Positions 1-5,624 of a DNA stretch of 13,622 bases are shown here, piece by piece. The translations under genes were made by a program, and so were the position numbers. Each line of letters begins with the position of its first letter. Position 1 is the stretch's first letter. The notes beneath the pieces are model-generated. The model saw only the letters and a program-made list of their open reading frames with translations, made no database searches and was not told the DNA's origin. The DNA is from CBFGRV01 sp965651265 (lineage in GTDB: Bacteria; Bacteroidota; Rhodothermia; Rhodothermales; VXPQ01). The stretch lies in NCBI GenBank assembly GCA_965651265.1, contig CBFGRV010000076.1, forward strand, positions 1 to 13,622, in the 5' to 3' direction.

Positions 1-262
1 CGCGTGTGCGGGGAGAGGCGATCCGAAAGATCCGCTTCTATGTGGCGCGCCGGTTCATCCCCGCGTGTGCGGGGAGAGGGATGCCTCAGCCCTCGATGGA
101 ACGCGATCGCGCGGTTCATCCCCGCGTGTGCGGGGAGAGGAGCGCACACCGAAGCCGCACCACCTCGCCAAACGGTTCATCCCCGCGTGTGCGGGGAGAG
201 GTGTGTGCCGGTGTCACCGAACCCTACCAGCCGCGGTTCATCCCCGCGTGTGCGGGGAGAGG
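1..262 (-). CRISPR. Type I-E CRISPR array, leader-proximal end (array continues past left edge)
   Basis: Four complete, identical 29-bp repeats lie at 51-79, 112-140, 173-201 and 234-262, and the last 18 bases of a fifth at 1-18. Four spacers (19-50, 80-111, 141-172, 202-233) are each exactly 32 bp, giving the 61-bp period typical of type I-E. Read on the minus strand the repeat has a 7-bp stem, TCCCCGC/GCGGGGA, around an ACAC loop, and ends in ATGAACCG, which resembles the E. coli 5' crRNA handle ATAAACCG; the stem equals that of the E. coli repeat. This polarity means leftward transcription with the leader to the right, so 202-233 is the newest spacer. No degenerate repeat is seen, consistent with this being the leader end. 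I saw no spacer match elsewhere in the window. Confidence 0.98.
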
Positions 263-345
263 ACTAAGAAAGAATACAAAATCGCCGGTTTTTGTATGTC
301 AAAGAACAAATAGTGTCCGCAAGGTCGCCAGCCTACATTTGTATG
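263..345 (-). promoter_or_regulatory. CRISPR leader, AT-rich part next to the first repeat
   Basis: The sequence just outside the last repeat is clearly richer in A/T than its surroundings, as expected for a leader, and it lies on the side predicted by repeat polarity. It holds three TTTGTAT half-sites: 291-297 and 338-344 in direct orientation and 274-280 inverted. No match to the IHF consensus used by the E. coli leader was found by eye, so integration here may rely on another protein or on sequence alone. The right-hand boundary is arbitrary. Confidence 0.75.
274..302 (-). promoter_or_regulatory. Candidate array promoter overlapped by a dyad
   Basis: On the minus strand a perfect -35 hexamer TTGACA (302-297) is followed after 17 nt by TTGTAT (279-274), which keeps only part of the -10 consensus. 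The start site would fall near 267, a few bases before the first repeat. A perfect inverted repeat, ATACAAAA-N8-TTTTGTAT (274-281 and 290-297), covers the -10, the spacer and the last base of the -35. A bound dimer there could control the array. The weak -10 keeps this tentative. Confidence 0.45.
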
Positions 346-377
346 ACGGGAGGCTGACCAGAATATCCTACTCTGCA

Positions 378-407
378 CTCTTCCAGGCGGCCGAGCCGCC
401 TGAAGAG
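378..407. other. Strong hairpin in the cas6e-array intergenic region
   Basis: Bases 378-391 and 395-407 form a 13-bp stem with one bulged C (383 or 384) and a 3-nt loop; the core is AGGCGGC/GCCGCCT. Neither side carries a T-run, so it is not a canonical intrinsic terminator. It could end or slow the cas operon transcript before the leader, mark a processing site, or be a protein-binding dyad. No coding sequence explains it. Confidence 0.55.
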
Positions 408-652
408 ACTAGTGAAGACTTCGGATTCGCTCTCCGAACGAGCTCAATGCCAGTCGAAGCCGTCGCTTGTTGGCCATATTGAAGTTCGGAGGCCGACCAA
501 CTCAGCGATGACCTTTCGGCGTGACACAGTCCTATGCGCGTAACGGTATCGCATGACGCCAAACGACGCCATCCACAGAGGTGGGCACGACTGTATGCCT
601 TCCTGACGTGAGAAATGAGGTCCCAGTCCAGAGCGCTGCAAACATCTCCCGA

Positions 653-1285
653 TTATGCCGGGGCCAGAGAAAGGAGTCCGAAACCAAAGGCTTTGGCCGG
701 CCCTATTCCTCGACAAACCGCGTCGTACACTCCTTCCTCATCCACGACGCGAAGAAGTCCATCGAATCGGACCCCAAAGTGGGGGATCGCGCGCTTAGTG
801 TCATCTCCACCGCGGCGTGATGCGAACCTGGTCTGAACATCAGTAGCGTCTAGTACCTCAAAGCCCGCCAAAGCGGCTCGCCGGTAGAGCCAGTCCCAAT
901 ACGTTTTCTCGTGTTCGTGCCTGCGAACATCACGTATCAGGGGGATACGACGACCATCAATCTTTTTCACAGGATTCGCCAGAAGTCGGAATCGAAGCAC
1001 TTGACCGGATGAGACATGCAAATCGAATCCTTTTGGCCCTTCCAGGCGCAGGAGATATTGATTCTGCAGCAACTGACTCCAGTCCGGTAGTACCTGTGTC
1101 TGCACGAGTACCAGCGGACCACCCGGTCCGGGCTCGGGTTCGAGGCGAAAAAGCAGACGACCGCCATCCGAACGGCCATCTACTCCCCGCATAAGTGTAC
1201 GATGTAGCTCGTAAGGCGTGGACAAGTCGCGACGAGCTCCCGCGTTCGACGGATTCAGTGTCAGGCGTGATAGAAAGAGAGACAT
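653..1285 (-). CDS. cas6e: CRISPR crRNA endoribonuclease Cas6e (Cse3/CasE)
   Basis: A 210-aa protein, close to the usual Cas6e length. It should cut the array transcript at the 3' base of each repeat stem and stay bound to the crRNA 3' hairpin as the head of Cascade. The N-terminus MSLFLSRLTL is the usual first strand of the RAMP fold. Tyr25 and His28 in the PYELHRTL segment match the catalytic Tyr/His of the family. The C-terminal glycine-rich loop GIGPAKAFGFGLLSL (about 193-207) is the Cas6e signature. The ATG at 1285 begins exactly at the conserved N-terminus, although no good Shine-Dalgarno precedes it; the stop is TAA. It is last in the effector operon, and unlike the other junctions it is separated from cas5e by 106 nt. 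Family assignment is firm from sequence; activity is inferred. Confidence 0.96.
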   Translation of the reverse strand: MSLFLSRLTLNPSNAGARRDLSTPYELHRTLMRGVDGRSDGGRLLFRLEPEPGPGGPLVLVQTQVLPDWSQLLQNQYLLRLEGPKGFDLHVSSGQVLRFRLLANPVKKIDGRRIPLIRDVRRHEHEKTYWDWLYRRAALAGFEVLDATDVQTRFASRRGGDDTKRAIPHFGVRFDGLLRVVDEEGVYDAVCRGIGPAKAFGFGLLSLAPA

Positions 1286-1391
1286 TCTTCAATCCGGCGC
1301 AATGTGACTTACGAATTTCAGGCTAGGCAGCCTGGGGCGAGCATCTTGCTTTGGTCAGCTCTAATTCAGATGTCGGAACGGCTGCCGACGG
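1286..1391 (-). other. Structured gap between cas5e and cas6e
   Basis: These 106 nt interrupt an otherwise tightly packed operon. There is a perfect 6-bp stem CAGGCT/AGCCTG with a 4-nt loop at 1319-1334. A second, mutually exclusive 7-bp pairing is possible between 1326-1332 and 1380-1386 (GGCAGCC/GGCTGCC). An 8-codon frame (ATG at 1344, TGA at 1318) ends inside the first hairpin. Possible roles are RNA processing, attenuation or dosage control of cas6e; chance is not excluded. No strong promoter is visible. Confidence 0.4.
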
Positions 1392-2090
1392 CTAGGTGGC
1401 TGGAAATCGCAACGTGACCGTTTCACGTGTCGCATAGCGCCGACCATTCGAAAGAAATGAGAGTGGCATATCGGCGCCGGCAAAGACGCGGCGTGCCTCC
1501 GGAACTTCGACCGCATCCGCATCCAAGACGTACCGCTGCAAGCCTGTATCGTGACGCCGTCGGCCCCTGTGATCGGGTGGCGGTGATGGCGCAGATCGCA
1601 GAGCCTCGAGAAGAGGAAGCTCTACCTTTCCCAGGGCCGGATGCGCCGCAAGTGGGAATGCGCGTCTTCCCAGGTATAATGGCCAAACCGGATGGCGCAG
1701 CGCCACCTCAATGCTCTCCAGTAGTGCGCGTTCCTCAGCATGGTGCGCTTGTAGGCCTACCGTGAAACAAGCGTCCGCAAGGTAGAAGCGCTCCGAGACG
1801 ATCACGTTTCGGCGCTCAACAGAGCCGCTCGCTCGATAGAAGCCATCTTTACCGGCCGTATGAAAATCCCGGAGGAGCCGACCCTCGCGGTCGACGCGGA
1901 CGCCAAAGCTCAACGATGAGATGTCATCGATCGAGCTCGATCGCTCGCGCCCCATCGCTGCGGCCACAAGACCCACCACGCCGCTCTTGGTCGGCTCACG
2001 ACGCGTCTCGCGAATGCTGAACCGGCTGTCGGTACCCCAGGCCTGCATCGGTCCGTCGAGACGGACAAGCAAGGTGCACACTTCCATCAT
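1392..2090 (-). CDS. cas5e: Cascade subunit Cas5e (CasD)
   Basis: A 232-aa RAMP-superfamily protein that caps the 5' handle of the crRNA at the foot of type I-E Cascade. Family signatures are clear: LRLDGPMQAWG-like text at about 8-19, then SRFSIRETRREPTKSGVVGL (22-41), and RDFHTAG (74-80). The length matches E. coli CasD. The start codon overlaps the cas7e stop as ATGATG, so translation is probably coupled. A GGAGG Shine-Dalgarno lies 7 nt upstream of the first of two adjacent ATGs, which supports the start at 2090. The stop is TAG at 1394-1392. Nothing appears missing or broken. Identification is secure from these motifs and from position between cas7e and cas6e. Confidence 0.96.
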   Translation of the reverse strand: MMEVCTLLVRLDGPMQAWGTDSRFSIRETRREPTKSGVVGLVAAAMGRERSSSIDDISSLSFGVRVDREGRLLRDFHTAGKDGFYRASGSVERRNVIVSERFYLADACFTVGLQAHHAEERALLESIEVALRHPVWPLYLGRRAFPLAAHPALGKVELPLLEALRSAPSPPPDHRGRRRHDTGLQRYVLDADAVEVPEARRVFAGADMPLSFLSNGRRYATRETVTLRFPAT

Positions 2091-3355
2091 CCCGCAACCT
2101 CCGCTTGCTGGATGACCTGGTCGATGGAATCAATCAGATCTCGAACTGTGGGCACGACTCGGGAGGCGAGAGAGTACCGCTGCGCGTCCTCTCGTTCCTC
2201 CCCCGATGGACGGGCCAGCGCCGCAGTGTGAGGCGTAACGACGAAGACATCCGGAGCAGCCTTTTCCTCTACAAGCCCCGCGTACATTGACTCCATGTTG
2301 ATCCATTCTCGATTGAGAGCCTCGACACCGTGATAGGCTAGACTCTGCCCATTCGGCCGGACGGGGGCGGCGAAAGCATTCACGAGTGAAAGCGCCATAC
2401 CGTCATGCCGAACTACGCTCATCACAAACTCGGGTCGGACCTGCGCGGCAAAGCTGTTCTGTTTCCCACTGGGCAGCGCAGTAACGGCCGCAGTGACGAA
2501 CGCTCTAACGGTGTCGCGCGCCATTGCAACGTCCCCATCCAGATTCTTGACGAGCTGATCGAAATCGATGACGGCATAGCGGTAGAAACAGGCAGAGGTG
2601 AAGCCTGTCGTACCAATCATCCCGGCCCCTTTATCGTCATCACCTTCGGTGCTTTTCAGATCGTCAACTGCGGTAAAGTAGTCGAATGCTGGGGCCACAC
2701 GATCGATCGATATCGCATGGGCGACCTGGCACGCGGCGTCGATGTTCAGGCTCGGCTCTTCGGCGAGCATACGTCCAAAAAGTGCGATGTCGGCCGCGGA
2801 TGTCTTTCCCTGGTAGTCTTTGATGAACCGCGCAACGACCGGACCCGTCGAGGCTGCGAGAGTTTTGAGAAAGCCGTCAATGGCTTTCTGCTGCTCCGAT
2901 GAGGGCGTCTCGCCGTCGGCTACGGCAGATTCCGCGCCCGCTGCTGCCTCGCCTGCAGCAACCACTTCATTGCTCGAGGCGAGGCGAGCGGCCAGATCAT
3001 TGAGCTCCGGGCGGGCGGCGTAGTAGAGCACATTCGAGCGACCGTCGTTGCCAACCTTCTTCAGAAGGGCTTCAACGGCCGACCGCGCAATGGTATGCGC
3101 CGTCAGGTCCGACACCTCATGCTCGGACACTAGCCGCTCGGTCAGATACTTGACCGCAAGCCGGGTACGAACACCCACCCGCGACCCTACGATCTTGCTA
3201 AAGATCTCCGATGTCCGGATGGCTCGCTTGAGGCTCTGCGAGGATAATCGAGCACGCCGATGTCCGCCGAAATGGGCATCTTTTGGTGTGCCGCTGTCGT
3301 CGCGGTTGAGATTGGACGGGGGGACAGATTGAAGGAGATGAAGTTCGATTTTCAT
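2087..3355 (-). CDS. cas7e: Cascade backbone subunit Cas7e (Cse4/CasC)
   Basis: The repeated backbone subunit that coats the crRNA spacer in type I-E Cascade, normally six copies. The N-terminus carries the diagnostic block VPPSNLNRDDSGTPKDAHFG (11-30) followed by GHRRARLSSQSLKRAIR (31-47). Further family text is ALFGRMLAEEPSLNIDAACQ (191-210), VAHAISIDRV (211-220) and a TAVDDL segment (228-233). At 422 aa it is clearly longer than the roughly 360-aa E. coli protein. Part of the excess is an Ala/Glu/Ser-rich stretch at about 125-165 that resembles an inserted flexible linker. The ATG at 3355 fits the conserved N-terminus and lies 12 nt after the cse2 stop. No clear Shine-Dalgarno is present, so coupling to cse2 is likely. 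Both ends of the protein look intact. Confidence 0.96.
   Translation of the reverse strand: MKIELHLLQSVPPSNLNRDDSGTPKDAHFGGHRRARLSSQSLKRAIRTSEIFSKIVGSRVGVRTRLAVKYLTERLVSEHEVSDLTAHTIARSAVEALLKKVGNDGRSNVLYYAARPELNDLAARLASSNEVVAAGEAAAGAESAVADGETPSSEQQKAIDGFLKTLAASTGPVVARFIKDYQGKTSAADIALFGRMLAEEPSLNIDAACQVAHAISIDRVAPAFDYFTAVDDLKSTEGDDDKGAGMIGTTGFTSACFYRYAVIDFDQLVKNLDGDVAMARDTVRAFVTAAVTALPSGKQNSFAAQVRPEFVMSVVRHDGMALSLVNAFAAPVRPNGQSLAYHGVEALNREWINMESMYAGLVEEKAAPDVFVVTPHTAALARPSGEEREDAQRYSLASRVVPTVRDLIDSIDQVIQQAEVAG
2098..2102 (-). promoter_or_regulatory. Ribosome binding site for cas5e
   Basis: GGAGG on the minus strand, 7 nt before the ATG at 2090 and inside the 3' end of cas7e. It is one of the few strong Shine-Dalgarno sequences in this operon and decides between the two tandem ATG codons. 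Confidence 0.7.
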
Positions 3356-3367
3356 GAATCTGCAGGG

Positions 3368-3991
3368 TCAAGCGTTTGAAGGATCGGGTGAGGCTTCGGC
3401 CTGCGCAGATGCCCAGTAGTGACGTGCCCAGGTCGTTTGCACGATTTGTTCAGGGTGCTCCCAGCGAAGGAGGTCGTGCAAGAGTCTGTAGAAATCCACA
3501 GGAGCGTCTTTCGAGCGCAGCAACCGAATGAAGCGCCGAAGTTCTTCAGGAAGATCCTCGGCAGGCAGTGCCAGCAGGGCGCTGAAACGAGTTCCTATTC
3601 CAGGTTGGCTGTCTTCATAATCCCCGTTGGTATTGAGTTTTCGCGGATTGACATAGCGTGCGGATGCGCCCAATGTGTTGCGTCTGCGCGGCAGGAGGCG
3701 GCGATCAGGCATAGCCTCTCCGCCTGCTGCGTAGATCGCCAGAAGCTGCGCCGTAAGGACATAGGCATCGAGCTGCCACCCTCGAACGCCATCAGGAATT
3801 CTGTCGCCAAGGATCGATAGCGCACGCACGTGCTGCACGCTGTCGGTAGCGGAGCGTCGAAGCTCTGCAAGAGCTGCACGCGCTGCCCCGTCGTCTCGGC
3901 GGGCAAGACTGTAAGCGTAGCCCACGAAAGCGTCTATCGGATCCTCACGCGCGCGTTCTGCATCAGTCGTCGGTGTTAGATGGTCAGTCAT
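3368..3991 (-). CDS. cse2: Cascade small subunit Cse2 (Cas11/CasB)
   Basis: A 207-aa mostly helical, Arg-rich protein. In type I-E Cascade two copies form the belly, which stabilises the R-loop by holding the non-target strand and the target-crRNA duplex. Supporting features are the N-terminal helical region AFVGYAYSLARRDDGAARAA (21-40), the LRRSATDS turn (about 44-51), the GIGTRFSALLALP segment, and the C-terminal motif FYRLLHDLLRWEH typical of CasB. It is somewhat longer than E. coli CasB (160 aa); a low-complexity N-terminus and a short tail (AEASPDPSNA) account for part of that. The start at 3991 overlaps the cas8e stop by 8 nt. Sequence conservation in this family is low, so position between cas8e and cas7e is important support. 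Confidence 0.93.
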   Translation of the reverse strand: MTDHLTPTTDAERAREDPIDAFVGYAYSLARRDDGAARAALAELRRSATDSVQHVRALSILGDRIPDGVRGWQLDAYVLTAQLLAIYAAGGEAMPDRRLLPRRRNTLGASARYVNPRKLNTNGDYEDSQPGIGTRFSALLALPAEDLPEELRRFIRLLRSKDAPVDFYRLLHDLLRWEHPEQIVQTTWARHYWASAQAEASPDPSNA

Positions 3992-5624
3992 GGGAAGAAG
4001 TGGGGGTTAAGGATGGGCTAGAGTTCTCCGTTTGAGCCAGTGCCTCGGAATAGGCCTCCACGGCAGAAAGTCTGGTACGGCCGAGTGCCACAGCTTCCAT
4101 GTCACGTGGACTTCCGACGAATGCGTCCGTCGCTTCATCATAGGCGCGAACTGCGGCCCGGTGGATTGTGCGTGTCCACTGGAACAAATGCTCGCGTGAC
4201 GCTTCGGCGCGGGCATCGCTCGTTTCCGCTCCGACCGAGGCGAGCCCGGCCAGCATCTCCAGCCAGGTTCCAAAGTCATGCTCGCGGTCTGAACCGAATT
4301 CAAAGCCCGTCTCGAGCAGGGACCAGTAGCGGCGCTCGCCTTGGAGTGCTTCTAGAACCGACCCCGCATCGCCGTCGGTGCTGATACGCTGCGCGAAGGT
4401 GTAAAGCGCGCCGCGGAGAATTCGAGCCTGTCGATTTGCTTGGTCCACAGCCGCCTCGACTCGCGACTGCAATATCTGCGAGCGAAGCAAGGACGTGTGG
4501 AGCACAAGTCGCTCATGCCGAATTAGCTCCCATTTCGCCTTATCGTTAGCCAGGCCAAAGACATCGATATTCCAGGGAAGATCGACGTCGTTCAAGTCTC
4601 CACCAGGGCCGCTCTCATTCGCCAGCCACTGAAAAGTCGATGGCGGAAGATGCTTCTTGTCTTCGAGCTGGAGTCCGAGCCAGGACGGTGCCTCGCGCCA
4701 CAGTGCCTGTTCTTTTCTCAGCTTGAATGGATAGGGGGTCCCGTCATTTTTCGTGCGGCGGGCCCAGAGCGGATCGTGTATATCCGATATCCACTTCTTT
4801 CCCTGGGCGATGAGGACTGCATCGATTTCGGACCCATGTTCGGACTTAAGTAGGCGGATGTGTCGAGAAGGCCATGTCAAGAAGTTGAGATAGCCTGTTT
4901 CGGCACCCGGCGTACTGTCTGGAAGCTCGTCCCATTCCCAGGTCGGGAGGTCATCGCTGCCGGATCGCATCCGCGCAAAGCGGGCCGGCGGCGTGTTTAG
5001 CAAAAGAGCTTCAAACAGATTTCCGCCTCTTATCCAGAAGACAAGCCCACGCGAGAGGGGCGCGTCCTCAAATCGGAGCCGACCTGGGCCGGCCAACCCC
5101 CCGAGAGCCCAGGCTTGTGTTTCCACCACAGCCCGGGCTGCTTCGGCCAGCGACAGCGATTGACAGGCGTCGTCGGTCGTGTGATCGAACAGCGTTTCGT
5201 TGTTTCCCTTCGCCCACACGGGCACCAACCAGTTGGTACGCCCCTCACTTGGTTTGACGGGGTTTGGATGACCGTAGAAGGGGCGCTCAGGATGTAGAAG
5301 ATCGAAACGTTCTCGCTGGTCCTGCCACCGGTCGAAGTAATCGTGTACGCGGCCACTATCCAGGTGTCCACGTTCCCAAAGCTCAAACCAATCTTGTTCG
5401 TCCCAGTCTTCGTCGTCACGTTTCTCCTCGGGATGAACGTAGAGCCGAATGAACAGCGCCTGGAGGAGACGATATAGTGCAGCCGTTTGAAGTGGGGGCG
5501 CCGTCAGCTCGCGAATCCGGTGAGCCTCGCAAAGGGCTTTCCGTAGATCGATCTCGGGAGGGCCCCCTTCGGAGGCAATCCACCGGACAGGAATCCAGGG
5601 TTCGCGCGTTAAATCGAATGTCAT
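3984..5624 (-). CDS. cas8e: Cascade large subunit Cas8e (Cse1/CasA)
   Basis: A 546-aa protein that recognises the PAM, opens the target duplex and recruits Cas3. I start it at the ATG at 5624: the family N-terminus MTFDLTREPWIPV begins there, and this ATG overlaps the cas3 stop as ATGA. An in-frame codon at 5693 would add 23 residues of Cas3-overlapping sequence without family resemblance. The segment ELTAPPLQTAALYRLLQALF (39-58) and the GNNETLFDHTTDD loop (about 140-152, the L1 crRNA/PAM-contact loop region) are characteristic. Further support is the GLAGPGRL segment near 176-183 and the Arg/Ala-rich helical C-terminal domain, expected to be the four-helix bundle. Length is slightly above E. 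coli Cse1 (502 aa). The 3' end overlaps cse2 by 8 nt. No disruption is seen. Confidence 0.96.
   Translation of the reverse strand: MTFDLTREPWIPVRWIASEGGPPEIDLRKALCEAHRIRELTAPPLQTAALYRLLQALFIRLYVHPEEKRDDEDWDEQDWFELWERGHLDSGRVHDYFDRWQDQRERFDLLHPERPFYGHPNPVKPSEGRTNWLVPVWAKGNNETLFDHTTDDACQSLSLAEAARAVVETQAWALGGLAGPGRLRFEDAPLSRGLVFWIRGGNLFEALLLNTPPARFARMRSGSDDLPTWEWDELPDSTPGAETGYLNFLTWPSRHIRLLKSEHGSEIDAVLIAQGKKWISDIHDPLWARRTKNDGTPYPFKLRKEQALWREAPSWLGLQLEDKKHLPPSTFQWLANESGPGGDLNDVDLPWNIDVFGLANDKAKWELIRHERLVLHTSLLRSQILQSRVEAAVDQANRQARILRGALYTFAQRISTDGDAGSVLEALQGERRYWSLLETGFEFGSDREHDFGTWLEMLAGLASVGAETSDARAEASREHLFQWTRTIHRAAVRAYDEATDAFVGSPRDMEAVALGRTRLSAVEAYSEALAQTENSSPSLTPTSSHD

Larger units (their letters stand above)
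263..652. other. Non-coding interval between cas6e and the array
   Basis: No convincing gene lies here. Open frames crossing it are short, overlap repeats or cas6e, and read as arbitrary sequence with no recognisable family. Its content is the leader and candidate promoter (263-345), the hairpin at 378-407, and a featureless stretch from about 410 to 652. I saw no tRNA, no recognisable riboswitch and no T-tailed terminator after the cas6e stop. Transcription from cas6e could therefore run into the leader and array, both being leftward. Confidence 0.6.

Noticed and set aside
263..345. IHF site in the leader
   Set aside because: No acceptable match to the IHF consensus was found on either strand by eye.
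4..482. Open frames on the plus strand across the repeats and leader
   Set aside because: They translate CRISPR repeats in different frames, giving the same short peptide over and over, and have no recognisable protein content.
2823..2830. ATGAACCG, the crRNA handle 8-mer, on the plus strand within cas7e; also at 11218-11225
   Set aside because: Both lie in conserved coding sequence with no adjacent repeat stem; 8-mers occur by chance in a window this size.
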